This document shows positions 7,790 to 17,341 of a stretch of 64,000 nucleotides of DNA, in pieces. Numbering within the stretch: the first letter of the stretch is position 1; the number at the start of each line of letters is the position of its first letter. Source of the stretch: SAR116 cluster bacterium AG-325-I21 (GTDB lineage: Bacteria > Pseudomonadota > Alphaproteobacteria > Puniceispirillales > Puniceispirillaceae); the NCBI GenBank assembly GCA_003282865.1, contig QBYK01000004.1, positions 1 to 64,000 on the forward strand. Direction: 5' to 3'. The notes below the pieces were generated by a model that searched no databases, had not been told where the DNA came from, and worked only from the letters and a program-made list of their open reading frames with translations. The position numbers and the translations under genes are program-made.

Positions 7790-8995
7790 ATGAAGCTAAA
7801 CCCCGCACACGCAATTTTCGATGGAAATATGTTTGTCCAGCTTAGGGCCCTGCTTGACCCTATAACCCCCCCTGCTGACTTGCCAATTCTTGATATGTCG
7901 ATTGGTGAACCGCAACAGCCACCTGCGAAACTATTAACCGACAGCGTATTGCGCTATAATGATAAATGGCAATTCTATCCCAAGGCAACGGGAAGTCCAC
8001 ATTTTACCGGGGCGGTAGAAACCTACATGGCGCGGCGCTGGCCAGACGCTGCCGGCCTTGCCCATCAAAGTCAAATTATCCCAGTTCCCGGAACGCGTGA
8101 ACCTCTTCATCTACTGGGGCATCTTGTTAGTGGTAGCAAGGCAAATGCAGCTGCCCTTGTTACCAACCCATTTTATCATGCGTGGCGGGCCGGTGCTTTG
8201 GCCAGTGGTGGTGAAATCATTTATTTGAATAGTGGGGCGAACCATAATTTTTTGCCTGACCTTCATGCACTTGACCCCGCAACGTTGGACCGGACATGCA
8301 TTTTGTTTCTATGCAGCCCAACCAATCCGCAAGGCTGCGTGATGGACCTTGATTATCTTGTGGCGGCACTTCAGCTTGCCCGCGCACATGATTTTTTATT
8401 GGTAATGGATGAATGCTATGCCGATATCTGGCGGGGTTGCCCACCCGCTGGCATGATGCAGGCAGCGGCTTTTTTGGCCACGAAAGATGGGGCTAAAAGC
8501 AGTCATGATCCGCTTGCGAATTTGGTGGTGCTGAACTCTTTATCAAAACGATCGGGGGCTGCTGGGCTGCGGGCCGGGTTTATGGTGGGTGATAAGCAGG
8601 TGATTACCCAGTATCTCAAACTTGTTGCCAATGGCGGCTCATTGGTGCCAACACCTCTGTTGTCCGTGGCAGCTGACCTTTATGAGGATGAGGCGCATGT
8701 TGTCGATATTCGTGCATATTATGATGCGAATTTTGAACTTGTTAAACGGCACCTTGGCATCAGCCCGCCACAAGGTGGCTTTTTCCTATGGTTAAAAGTT
8801 GATGATGATGTGGAGTTTGTAAAACGGTTGATGGCCGATCAGGCGGTACGGGCGTTGCCTGGGTCATTCATGGGAGAGGAAACCGCCAATGGTAATCCGG
8901 GGGCTGGATATGTCAGGTTGGCGCTTGTCCATGACGCGAAAATCACTGATGAAGCCCTTGGGCGTATAGCAAAAATTTACAAAAGCCAGGCATAA
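7790..8995 (+). CDS. dapC: Class I/II PLP aminotransferase, probable succinyldiaminopimelate transaminase
   Basis: A 401-residue fold-type I aminotransferase: SIGEPQQPPA near the N-terminus, NPFYHAW, SPTNPQG, VMDECYADIW (D207, Y210) and the PLP-lysine segment SLSKRSGAAGLRAGF with Lys253. Full length. Close alphaproteobacterial relatives are annotated DapC, which makes N-succinyl-LL-diaminopimelate for lysine and peptidoglycan; dapF lies 4.2 kb downstream in the same direction, which fits but is not proof. Other aromatic or aspartate-family transaminases cannot be excluded. The gene diverges from gmhB across about 210 bp and is followed after 75 bp by ftsK. Confidence 0.75.
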   Translation: MKLNPAHAIFDGNMFVQLRALLDPITPPADLPILDMSIGEPQQPPAKLLTDSVLRYNDKWQFYPKATGSPHFTGAVETYMARRWPDAAGLAHQSQIIPVPGTREPLHLLGHLVSGSKANAAALVTNPFYHAWRAGALASGGEIIYLNSGANHNFLPDLHALDPATLDRTCILFLCSPTNPQGCVMDLDYLVAALQLARAHDFLLVMDECYADIWRGCPPAGMMQAAAFLATKDGAKSSHDPLANLVVLNSLSKRSGAAGLRAGFMVGDKQVITQYLKLVANGGSLVPTPLLSVAADLYEDEAHVVDIRAYYDANFELVKRHLGISPPQGGFFLWLKVDDDVEFVKRLMADQAVRALPGSFMGEETANGNPGAGYVRLALVHDAKITDEALGRIAKIYKSQA

Positions 8996-9070
8996 CAGTT
9001 GCCCACAGTAATGGCTACAGCAAGCTCTATAGCTAGATTGCTGCACCATTTTATTTTATAAAGGATGGCA

Positions 9071-11425
9071 ATGGCCAATCGTGACAACAAAAAGCCTATT
9101 TTTTCAACCTCGATGATGCATTTTTTGCGACACCGACTTATGGAAATTTTTGGTCTGGCCCTGTTCTTGCTTAGCGGTTTGCTGATGATTGCATTGATGA
9201 CGGCCGACAAGAATGATCCGTCCTTCACCAATATTTCTAGTGCCAATGTGAACAATTGGCTAGGCCCAATTGGCGCTAATATTTCGGCGGTATTAATTAA
9301 CTGGATTGGGCTTGCGGCGTTTTTTCTGGCCCTTGTGCCTTTGTTCTGGGGTGTGTCTTATTTTCGAAAGCAACCGGTACCATTGCTGGGGTTGCGGTTA
9401 CTATTTTTGCCTATTAGCCTGGTATTTTTAGCGGGCGGTCTGTTTGCCCTTGATGGGGCTGGTATTAGTGATATTGGTGGCGGTGCTGCTAAAGTTATAA
9501 TTGTTTTTATCATGAAATTTATGCAGAGTATTCCATCATTTCTTGGTCTACAAACAATTGATTATGTTGGCATTGCCGTTTTGTTTCTGGGTTTTGTGGG
9601 CTGGCTCTGGGTTGCTGCTATTTCACGCCAACAATGGCTGCATGTAAGTGATCAAACCACCAAGTTTGGCCGCATTTTTCAAGGGCTTTTTGGGATGGGC
9701 CAAAAGGTTGCTGGTATTTTTGCTCGTGTCCAGAAATATGTTACCCCAGCGCCACCACAAAAATCCAAAACATTAAAACAGCGGCAAGAACCTGTGCTCG
9801 TTGCCGAAACGGGTGATCAAATTGCCAGCCAAGTTGTTAGTTACTCATTGTCGTCGAGCCCGCAACGAAGAAACAGAAGAAATGCAAAACAGGAAACACT
9901 GGATTTTGGCAGTGGATCAGGTTTTCATATACCACCTGTCCGTCTCCTGAATCCACCTGTCAAGGCCCAGTTTGGACCATCTAAATCGGCCCTCGAGGAT
10001 CATGCGAGCCAACTTGAAAAGGTGTTATCTGATTTCAGTGTGAACGGCACAATTGCTGACGTGCGGTTTGGACCAGTGGTAACGCGATATGATTTAAATC
10101 CTGCTCCAGGAACAAAATCGCAACGTGTGATTTCGCTTGCTGATGATATAGCCCGGTCAATGAGTGCTATTTCTGTTCGCGTTGCCGTTGTACCAGGTCA
10201 AAATGTGATTGGAATTGAGTTGCCAAATTTGGACCGGCAGGTTGTCCTGCTTCGTGATATTTTGGATCATGATGCCTGGGGCAAAGACCAGTCAAATTTG
10301 CCGATGGCGCTTGGAAAGGATATTGCGGGTGCACCCGTAGTTGTTGATCTGGCAAAATTCCCGCATCTTCTTGTGGCGGGCACCACCGGTTCGGGAAAAT
10401 CGGTTGGTATCAACTCGATGATATTGTCTTTGCTCTACAAACATACACCTGAAACCTGTCGTATGATTATGATCGATCCAAAAATGCTGGAGTTGTCGGT
10501 TTATGACGGCATACCGCATTTGCTTAGTCCGGTGGTAACCGACCCGACAAAAGCTGTAACGGCTCTGAAATGGGCGGTTCGTGAAATGGAAAATCGCTAT
10601 CGAAACATGGCTAAAATGGGGGTCCGAAACATAGGCGGCTATAATGAACGACTTGCTCAAGCAAGGGCAAAAGGTGACACCTTGACAAGGCGCGTTCAAA
10701 CCGGGTTTGACTCTGAAACTGGCAAGCCGATTTATGAGGAGGAAATTCTGGATCTTGTCCCATTGCCCTTTATTGTTGTGGTGATTGATGAAGTGGCGGA
10801 TCTCATGCTTGTTGCCGGAAAAGAAATCGAAAGCGCGGTTCAGCGTTTGGCACAAATGGCGCGCGCAGCGGGCATTCATGTTATTATGGCAACTCAGCGG
10901 CCATCGGTGGATGTGATTACTGGAACAATCAAGGCAAACTTCCCAACTCGCATCAGCTTTCAGGTAACATCGCGCATTGACAGTCGCACTATTCTTGGTG
11001 AACAGGGCGCCGAACAGCTCCTTGGGCGCGGTGATATGCTGTTTATGGAAGGTGGTGGCAGAGTTGTAAGGGTGCATGGCCCGTTCGTCGATGATGGCGA
11101 GGTTGAGTCGGTTGCCAATTTCTTACGCCAACAGGGTGAACCTGAATATGATGATCGCGTTGTCGAAGAGGTGGAAGCTAGCGTAGACTTGACAGATACT
11201 GTTCAGGGAACTGCTAATGGCGGTAGTCTTTATGAGCAAGCTGTCGCTTTGGTTGTGCGTGAACAAAAAGCGTCAACAAGTTTTGTTCAAAGACATTTGA
11301 AAATCGGCTACAACCGTGCTGCGACGATTATAGAGGAAATGGAGAGTAGTGGCATTATTTCGGCAGCTAATCATGTTGGAAAACGTGATGTTTTGGTTAC
11401 AGATGATGGAAATGGGGTCTCGTAA
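9071..11425 (+). CDS. ftsK: DNA translocase FtsK
   Basis: A 784-residue septal DNA pump that moves the chromosome terminus and activates XerCD at dif. Four to five hydrophobic segments occupy roughly residues 20-185, followed by a short linker, the alpha-beta motor with Walker A AGTTGSGKS (about 435-443) and Walker B-like VVVIDEVADL, and a C-terminal winged-helix gamma domain (SLYEQAVALV to RAATIIEEME) that reads KOPS. The linker is much shorter than in E. coli, as is usual in alphaproteobacteria. ATG 9071 has AAGG six bases upstream, while ATG 9065 abuts that sequence. The stop codon overlaps the lolA start by one base. XerC is encoded at 38.4-39.3 kb. Confidence 0.97.
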   Translation: MANRDNKKPIFSTSMMHFLRHRLMEIFGLALFLLSGLLMIALMTADKNDPSFTNISSANVNNWLGPIGANISAVLINWIGLAAFFLALVPLFWGVSYFRKQPVPLLGLRLLFLPISLVFLAGGLFALDGAGISDIGGGAAKVIIVFIMKFMQSIPSFLGLQTIDYVGIAVLFLGFVGWLWVAAISRQQWLHVSDQTTKFGRIFQGLFGMGQKVAGIFARVQKYVTPAPPQKSKTLKQRQEPVLVAETGDQIASQVVSYSLSSSPQRRNRRNAKQETLDFGSGSGFHIPPVRLLNPPVKAQFGPSKSALEDHASQLEKVLSDFSVNGTIADVRFGPVVTRYDLNPAPGTKSQRVISLADDIARSMSAISVRVAVVPGQNVIGIELPNLDRQVVLLRDILDHDAWGKDQSNLPMALGKDIAGAPVVVDLAKFPHLLVAGTTGSGKSVGINSMILSLLYKHTPETCRMIMIDPKMLELSVYDGIPHLLSPVVTDPTKAVTALKWAVREMENRYRNMAKMGVRNIGGYNERLAQARAKGDTLTRRVQTGFDSETGKPIYEEEILDLVPLPFIVVVIDEVADLMLVAGKEIESAVQRLAQMARAAGIHVIMATQRPSVDVITGTIKANFPTRISFQVTSRIDSRTILGEQGAEQLLGRGDMLFMEGGGRVVRVHGPFVDDGEVESVANFLRQQGEPEYDDRVVEEVEASVDLTDTVQGTANGGSLYEQAVALVVREQKASTSFVQRHLKIGYNRAATIIEEMESSGIISAANHVGKRDVLVTDDGNGVS

Positions 11426-12120
11426 TGGCTCATGCAACCGCAAAACATGGCTATGTTATTGGGAAGCTATCAACAATAGCAGGTCGCTACACGTTGGCTT
11501 TGAGCTGTGGTTTTGTTTGTGTTACACGTGCATGCGTAATTTGTGTGGTTGTAATTTTTGTTGGGTCTGCCGCTGCTGCAGATGAAGTCACGCGCGCTGA
11601 GGAGTGGTTCAATAAAATCAAATCCATTAAAGCAGATTTTGTTCAGGTTGCCTCAGACGGGACATCTGCTAAAGGCAAGTTATTATTCCGACGCCCATCG
11701 CAGATGAAAATCACCTATCTAAATGAGAATGGTGGAAAAGGTTTACAACTAATTACTAGCAAAATTTGGCTCCATGTTGACCGGCCAGATGAAAAGCTAC
11801 TGACCAGTTACCCTTTATTGGAAACGCCATTATCATTAATTTTGGCGCCAAAGGTTTCACTGCGGCCAAATGGATATGAGACGCGGATCAAATCTTCATC
11901 TGCTGGTGTTGTGCAGATTCTGGTTGCCAAGGAGGAGGGCGAGGGCGCAGGCCGTCTCACCCTTGAATTTTCGGAAAAACCTTTTCAGTTCAGGCGATGG
12001 ATTGTTGTTGATGCAGCGGGCATACAAACCAGCGTAACTTTATATAATCTTGCGTTTGACACACCCATTCCTAATGTGGCGTTCAAGCTCCCCTCCTATC
12101 CAGCAGACAATGGATTGTGA
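11425..12120 (+). CDS. lolA: Outer-membrane lipoprotein carrier protein LolA
   Basis: A 231-residue periplasmic protein. A long N-terminal region ends with a hydrophobic stretch and a signal-peptidase site at about AAAA|DEV (residues 49-53); the mature part has the LolA features RAEEWFNKIKSIKADFVQV, KGKLLFRRPSQMKITY and LLTSYPL. LolA ferries lipoproteins from LolCDE to the outer membrane. The position directly after ftsK (TAATG overlap) is the common alphaproteobacterial arrangement and supports the call. The signal region, about 52 residues from this ATG, is unusually long; a later start is possible but no internal ATG precedes the hydrophobic core. Confidence 0.9.
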   Translation: MAHATAKHGYVIGKLSTIAGRYTLALSCGFVCVTRACVICVVVIFVGSAAAADEVTRAEEWFNKIKSIKADFVQVASDGTSAKGKLLFRRPSQMKITYLNENGGKGLQLITSKIWLHVDRPDEKLLTSYPLLETPLSLILAPKVSLRPNGYETRIKSSSAGVVQILVAKEEGEGAGRLTLEFSEKPFQFRRWIVVDAAGIQTSVTLYNLAFDTPIPNVAFKLPSYPADNGL

Positions 12121-12371
12121 TATGCGCAAACCCCATTGCCAATGCTAGAGATATCTTGACACAAGACTATTTTAAAGCAGAAATATTATCACGATCCAAA
12201 AGTGAGTTTACCAGATCAATATGATGATAACGCAACATTGTTCGGTTGCTGTAGCGATGGAATCCCATCACCTTTTATTCTCGTTTACCCTAAATTGATT
12301 ATTAAAATCGTGTTTAATTTCCTGATCCTTCGACAAATATAAATTAACACACCTCCATCAAAGAGGACCGA

Positions 12372-13151
12372 ATGAAAATCGCAACTTGGAATATTAATAG
12401 TATACGTTTGCGCCTTGATCTCGTGCTCGGATTTTTGCAGCAAGCTGATATTGATGTTTTATGCCTGCAGGAAACTAAAACACAGGATATGCACTTTCCA
12501 GGTGAAGCCTTTACCGCTGCTGGGTGGCCGTATCAAGTGATTCGAGGTGAAAAAAGCTATAATGGTGTGGCTATAATTTCGCGTCAGCCACTTGTCGAAA
12601 CAAACTACATTAACTGGGCCGGCAAGACTGATTGCCGACACATTTGGGCAAGGACCCAAGACGGGATTGGGGTTCATAATTTCTATGTACCAGCGGGCGG
12701 TGATATTCCTGCTATCGACGAAAATGCAAAATTTGCGCATAAGTTACAATTTATTGCGGAAATGACCACTCATTTTGGGATCAATAAACCTCAAACGGAA
12801 GTTTTGGTTGGTGATTTGAATATTGCGCCTTTGGCAAGCGATGTGTGGTCAAGTAAACAGCTGCTAAAGATTGTCAGCCATACACCTGTTGAAACAGACG
12901 GGTTAAAACGACTAGTCGCTGATGGAGGTTGGCATGATGCGGTGCGTGCCTATTTCGGTGATGAACAGAAACTATATTCTTGGTGGTCTTATCGTGCGCG
13001 TGATTGGGCAGGAAGCGATCGTGGGCGTCGACTGGATCATATATGGGTTAGCCTTGACCTCGCTGATAGGATTGTAATGGCAGAAATTCACCGCGGTCTG
13101 CGCGGTGCGGACAAGCCGTCTGATCATGTGCCAATTAGTCTGACACTGTGA
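12372..13151 (+). CDS. xthA: Exodeoxyribonuclease III (AP endonuclease)
   Basis: A 259-residue member of the EEP nuclease superfamily. It opens MKIATWNINSIR (Asn7), carries LQETKTQD with the metal-binding Glu34, GDLNIAP with the catalytic Asp/Asn pair, the DRGRRLDHIW segment and the terminal SDHVPI with the catalytic His. It cleaves at abasic sites and degrades 3' ends of duplex DNA in base excision repair. Preceded by a 251-bp intergenic region and AGAGGA before the ATG, so likely separately transcribed; dapF follows after 76 bp. Confidence 0.95.
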   Translation: MKIATWNINSIRLRLDLVLGFLQQADIDVLCLQETKTQDMHFPGEAFTAAGWPYQVIRGEKSYNGVAIISRQPLVETNYINWAGKTDCRHIWARTQDGIGVHNFYVPAGGDIPAIDENAKFAHKLQFIAEMTTHFGINKPQTEVLVGDLNIAPLASDVWSSKQLLKIVSHTPVETDGLKRLVADGGWHDAVRAYFGDEQKLYSWWSYRARDWAGSDRGRRLDHIWVSLDLADRIVMAEIHRGLRGADKPSDHVPISLTL

Positions 13152-13227
13152 TAAGTTAGTATCGACCTACTCTTCCTTTTGCCTCTTTCCCTTTTGTCTT
13201 ATAGAAAAACCGGTTATATGCATTGTT

Positions 13228-14097
13228 ATGACAGCGTTTTTTAAAATGCATGGCCTTGGCAATGATTTCATTGTTCTTGATGCGCGCGAGCCTGCCAAGG
13301 GCATCCCTGATGTGATCAGCAAGACCGCAGCAACCGCGCTCGCTGACCGTCATTTTGGCATTGGTTGTGATCAGATTCTTGTGATCCGGCCCTCGAAGGA
13401 GGCTGACATTTTCCTGCAGATTCTCAACAGTGATGGCAGTGCGGCTATGGCATGTGGCAATGGCACAAGATGCGTTGCCGACCATATTATGCAAGAGTTT
13501 GAACGGGACCGACTTGCTATTGAGACTGACGCTGGCATTCTGCAAAGCTGGCGGTCAGTTGAATATCCTAATCAGATTTCTGTTGATATGGGGGCGGCCT
13601 GCCTTGACTGGGCGGCCGTGCCATTGGCCAACGAGGCAAATACATTATCAGTGGATCTTGGACCGCTTGCACCAGTGCCAGCGGTTTGTCATTCGTTAGG
13701 AAATCCGCATGCAGTGCTGTTTGTTGATGATTCTGAAGCGATAGATCTTGAAAATGTTGGCCCAACGCTCGAGCATCACCCGCTATTCCCGGAACGGGCA
13801 AATATTTCTTTTGCACATCAAATTGGACCTGACAAGTTTCGGATGCGGGTGTGGGAACGTGGCGTCGGCATTACCTTTGCCTGTGGCAGTGGGGCTTGCG
13901 CAGTTGGGGTTGCGGTTCACCGGTCTAGACGAGGATCGCGAAAAACCGAAATTATTATGGATGGCGGGTCGATTTTCATTGACTGGCAAGATGATGGAAC
14001 CGCTGGAGGGCGAGTGATTATGCGTGGACCAGTTGCCTATGTTTTTGATGGCATCCTTTCCGCGAACCTTAATGGTTTGTTGAGGGCTGGCAAATGA
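13228..14097 (+). CDS. dapF: Diaminopimelate epimerase
   Basis: A 289-residue enzyme converting LL- to meso-diaminopimelate, the substrate for lysine and for peptidoglycan cross-links. Both catalytic cysteines are present in the canonical settings: ACGNGTRC (Cys76) and FACGSGAC (Cys219). The MHGLGNDFIVLDAR opening is typical and fixes the start at ATG 13228. The stop overlaps the mtaB start in an ATGA, so dapF-mtaB-ftsY form a tightly coupled operon. Confidence 0.97.
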   Translation: MTAFFKMHGLGNDFIVLDAREPAKGIPDVISKTAATALADRHFGIGCDQILVIRPSKEADIFLQILNSDGSAAMACGNGTRCVADHIMQEFERDRLAIETDAGILQSWRSVEYPNQISVDMGAACLDWAAVPLANEANTLSVDLGPLAPVPAVCHSLGNPHAVLFVDDSEAIDLENVGPTLEHHPLFPERANISFAHQIGPDKFRMRVWERGVGITFACGSGACAVGVAVHRSRRGSRKTEIIMDGGSIFIDWQDDGTAGGRVIMRGPVAYVFDGILSANLNGLLRAGK

Positions 14098-15380
14098 CCA
14101 GGCGAAATACGCCCCAAGTGCGAACATTTGGATGTCGGCTAAATATTTGGGAATCAGAAGTCTTACGCGAACAGGCTGCTGCTGCTGGCCTATCGGACGC
14201 TATTATTTTCAATACGTGTGCGGTGACTGTCGAGGCAGAAAAACAAGCCCGTCAAGCCATTCGGAAAGCCCAACGTGATAATCCGGGTGCCAAAATTATT
14301 GTCACTGGTTGTGCCGCACAGATTGCTCCTGAAAAATGGGCTGATATGCCCGAGGTTACACAAGTGCTTGGCAATCATGACAAGCTAAAACCCGAAAGTT
14401 GGAAGAAGCTGGTGGCAAGCAATGCGCCATCGCTCCTTGTTAGTGATATTATGGAAGTGCGTGAAACTGCATCACATCTGTTGGACAGTTTTCACGAACA
14501 TACGCGGGCGTTTCTCCAAATTCAGCAGGGCTGTGATCATCGCTGCACTTTTTGCATCATTCCTTTTGGCCGAGGAAATAACCGATCGGTACCTGCAAGT
14601 GGGTTAATTGATGCCGCCAAAAATCTTGTTGATAACGGCTGCAAAGAGCTGGTTTTGACAGGCGTTGACATCACCTCATGGGGCAGTGATTTACCCGGGC
14701 GGCCGCGACTTGGAAATTTAGTGCGTCAACTTTTGAGCAAAGTTAGAGACCTGCCAAGATTACGGCTATCGTCAATTGACCCTGCTGAACCAGACGCAGA
14801 TTTGATGGCTGTTTTGGCTGATGATCCGCGTCTGTTGCCGCATTTGCACCTATCGGCACAGCATGGTGATGACGTTATATTGAAGCGGATGAAAAGGCGC
14901 CATCTTGCACGAGATATTTTGCGGTTTTGTGATGAGGCGCGCCGCCGCCGCCCAGATGTCGTATTCGGTGCGGATGTGATTGCAGGTTTTCCAACGGAGA
15001 GTGATCAGGCACATCAGGCAAGCTTTGATATGATTGAAGCAGCTGGTATTACTCATCTTCACGTCTTTCCATATTCACCGCGCTCGGGAACTCCGGCTGC
15101 TGCGATGCCCCAGCTTTCGCCAGAAATCATCAAGGCCCGAGCACGTGCTTTACGTCAGTTTGGCTTACAACGGCTGGAAGAATTTTTAGACTGTAGGGTT
15201 GGCAGCACGGATCAGCTTTTAGTCGAGATGGGCAATCGTGGCCATGGGCGCAATTTTGCTAAAATTCGGCTAGATGGCTCATGCTACCCATCGGGGTCTT
15301 TGGTTGATGTTAATATTGTGGGGCGTGATGGTGATAGCCTTGTTGGACGGGCACATACTAGGGGAGAGCAAGGCGTATGA
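14094..15380 (+). CDS. mtaB: tRNA t6A37 methylthiotransferase MtaB
   Basis: A 428-residue radical-SAM enzyme of the methylthiotransferase family, adding a methylthio group to t6A37 of ANN-decoding tRNAs. The N-terminal UPF0004 domain carries its three cluster cysteines (C14, C42, C73), the radical-SAM motif CDHRCTFC holds C147, C151 and C154, and a C-terminal TRAM-like region follows. FNTCAVTVEAEKQARQAIRK is typical of MtaB rather than MiaB or RimO. It overlaps dapF and ftsY by 4 bases each, an arrangement frequent in alphaproteobacteria. Confidence 0.93.
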   Translation: MTRRNTPQVRTFGCRLNIWESEVLREQAAAAGLSDAIIFNTCAVTVEAEKQARQAIRKAQRDNPGAKIIVTGCAAQIAPEKWADMPEVTQVLGNHDKLKPESWKKLVASNAPSLLVSDIMEVRETASHLLDSFHEHTRAFLQIQQGCDHRCTFCIIPFGRGNNRSVPASGLIDAAKNLVDNGCKELVLTGVDITSWGSDLPGRPRLGNLVRQLLSKVRDLPRLRLSSIDPAEPDADLMAVLADDPRLLPHLHLSAQHGDDVILKRMKRRHLARDILRFCDEARRRRPDVVFGADVIAGFPTESDQAHQASFDMIEAAGITHLHVFPYSPRSGTPAAAMPQLSPEIIKARARALRQFGLQRLEEFLDCRVGSTDQLLVEMGNRGHGRNFAKIRLDGSCYPSGSLVDVNIVGRDGDSLVGRAHTRGEQGV

Positions 15381-16315
15381 ATTGGTTTAAGAAACTAAAA
15401 GACGGGCTTAGCAAATCCACTAAAAAGGTCTCTGAATCGTTGGCTAACCTGCCGTCCCTATCGGCGCTCATCGGCAAGTCAAAACTAGACGCGACATCGC
15501 TTGAAGAAGTTGAAGATGCGCTGATTGCTGCCGATCTTGGCACCGCCTCATCGATACGCCTTGCTGCTGCGCTAAAGGCTCATAAATTTACTGGACCAGT
15601 TGACACAAAATCGATTGCACTCGCCCTCGCAGAAGGGTTGGAGACGATACTGGAACCGGTAGCCAAGCCATTGAAAATAAAAGCTGAAAACCGGCCGCAC
15701 GTAGTTCTTCTCGTTGGAGTGAACGGATCTGGCAAGACTACGACGGCGGGAAAGCTTGCACAAAACTGGCATGCACAGGGTAAAAAAGTTTTGCTAGCAG
15801 CTGGTGATACATTTCGGGCGGCGGCAGTTGAACAGTTACAAATCTGGGGCAAGCGAACTGGCACATCTGTGATTGCTGATACCAATGGGGGGGATGCTGC
15901 AGCATTAGCTTACCGTGCATTGGCACAGGCTATCGAAGAAAATGCAGATGTGCTGATCATTGATACGGCAGGACGTCTACAAAACCGAAGTGAATTGATG
16001 GATGAGTTGGCAAAGATTATCCGCGTAATCCGCAAACTGGATAAAAGCGCCCCACATGATTCGGTTATTGTTTTGGATGGGACCGTTGGCCAAAATGCAC
16101 TATCCCAAGTCAAGGCTTTTTCAGCCGTAGCTGATGTATCTGGCCTGATCGTTACCAAACTTGACGGATCTGCAAAAGGCGGTGTTGTCGTGGCCCTTGC
16201 AGAAGAGTTTGGCCTACCCGTCCATGCTGTTGGTGTTGGCGAAGAGGCTGATGATTTGCAGCCCTTTGCCGCTGATGAATTTGCCAAGGCGCTTGCCGGG
16301 GTTGGGGTCGATTAG
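15377..16315 (+). CDS. ftsY: Signal recognition particle receptor FtsY
   Basis: A 312-residue SRP GTPase: N-domain four-helix bundle at about 1-95, G1 GVNGSGKTTT (114-123), DTAGR, and the guanine-specificity TKLDGSAKGG. It docks Ffh-ribosome complexes at the inner membrane. The long acidic A domain of E. coli FtsY is absent; only a short basic, amphipathic N-terminus (MNWFKKLKDGLSK) precedes the N domain and probably provides lipid binding. Last gene of the dapF-mtaB-ftsY operon; the partner ffh lies 1 kb downstream. Confidence 0.96.
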   Translation: MNWFKKLKDGLSKSTKKVSESLANLPSLSALIGKSKLDATSLEEVEDALIAADLGTASSIRLAAALKAHKFTGPVDTKSIALALAEGLETILEPVAKPLKIKAENRPHVVLLVGVNGSGKTTTAGKLAQNWHAQGKKVLLAAGDTFRAAAVEQLQIWGKRTGTSVIADTNGGDAAALAYRALAQAIEENADVLIIDTAGRLQNRSELMDELAKIIRVIRKLDKSAPHDSVIVLDGTVGQNALSQVKAFSAVADVSGLIVTKLDGSAKGGVVVALAEEFGLPVHAVGVGEEADDLQPFAADEFAKALAGVGVD

Positions 16316-16351
16316 GCGTTCTTTTTTTGGAATATATGGCCTGACCTGGGG

Positions 16352-17143
16352 TTAATTGGGTAAAAGGTTTGTGCTGCGACCTGTTAGGTAATAGACCAAC
16401 AAGCCGGCATATTCATGCAGGCTTTGACGTAGAAGTGAAATGCCCCCTACCATGCTCCATGAACTTGTGTGTCCGGTTTTTGGCGTCTGGTAATCAACAG
16501 GATAGGGAATAATTCCCGTCCATCCCGCTGCAGCAAAACTGCCAACAGCCCTTGGCATGTGATTTGCAGATGTGATAAGTATCCAATTAGTGCCTGGCTC
16601 AACGACGAAAACTCGCCGGCTATTAACTGCATTTTCATATGTGTTTCGGCTGTTTTCTTCATAGAGAACAGTTGTATTCAAACCACCAAGCTCGTGAATC
16701 AGGTCACGAATATTATCGCTTTCGCGCCATCCGCGTTGGATCAAATCACCAGAAAATCCACTGAATAAAATTGGTGTTTTCGGTAACTGGCGGGCCAACA
16801 CCATGGCGGCAGTAAATCTTTCTGCGCTACCGTTCAGCCCATATTGATTATGGCTCTCGGCAACTACGCCGTTGCCTGTAAAGCCTCCAAGAACGATGAT
16901 TCCGTCAATGCGTTTTGCGCCAATTTCACCGCGGGGAATGCGGTTCTCAAGAAATTGTATTGGAAGGCTAGAAAGTGGCAAAATGCCAAAAGAAAGAGGC
17001 AGAACTATCGCGGTTGTAAATGAAAAGCGCATGATCCACTGCCATCGTCGCCAACGGGCAATGACACCGATGGCGAGAAACAGATAGGGAATAACAAGTG
17101 GCTCGAGTAAAAGGCCAAGTGTCTTAGACAAAATAAAAAACAT
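16352..17143 (-). CDS. YdcF/ElyC-like DUF218 membrane protein
   Basis: A 263-residue protein with two N-terminal hydrophobic segments (about 5-27 and 36-58) and a periplasmic DUF218 domain: DGIIVLGGF, SGSAERF-like segment NGSAERFTAAMVLAR, ENSRNTYENA and ITSANHMPRA. This is the architecture of ElyC/SanA/YdcF, linked in E. coli to envelope and peptidoglycan-precursor homeostasis. It faces ftsY (36 bp apart) and diverges from ffh. A second DUF218 gene begins at the far right edge of the window. Confidence 0.85.
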   Translation of the reverse strand: MFFILSKTLGLLLEPLVIPYLFLAIGVIARWRRWQWIMRFSFTTAIVLPLSFGILPLSSLPIQFLENRIPRGEIGAKRIDGIIVLGGFTGNGVVAESHNQYGLNGSAERFTAAMVLARQLPKTPILFSGFSGDLIQRGWRESDNIRDLIHELGGLNTTVLYEENSRNTYENAVNSRRVFVVEPGTNWILITSANHMPRAVGSFAAAGWTGIIPYPVDYQTPKTGHTSSWSMVGGISLLRQSLHEYAGLLVYYLTGRSTNLLPN

Positions 17144-17341
17144 CGTCTATTCTTGACAATTGCTGGCAAGAAGCGCAATAAAATTAAGCAACCATGTCAT
17201 CTTTGAATGTCATGACCTTAGCGGGTTACGCACGTCCTTGAAGTTTTCGAGCACGGGCGCCAGTTGAACGTTTGCAATTCGGATGATCGTTGGTTCAGGT
17301 TGAACGATTGAAATAATAATGAGGCAACCGGGTTCAAAACC

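Noticed and set aside
12154-12200. TTGACA upstream of xthA as a promoter
   Set aside because: The A/T-rich -10 candidates lie at the wrong spacing (about 22 bp).
16352-17143. Two DUF218 genes as a recent duplication
   Set aside because: The copies at 16.4 kb and 63.6 kb share only family motifs and are too diverged to be a recent duplication.
17153-17158. TTGACA upstream of ffh as a promoter
   Set aside because: No -10-like hexamer occurs at 16-18 bp; the nearest (TAAAAT) is 20 bp away.
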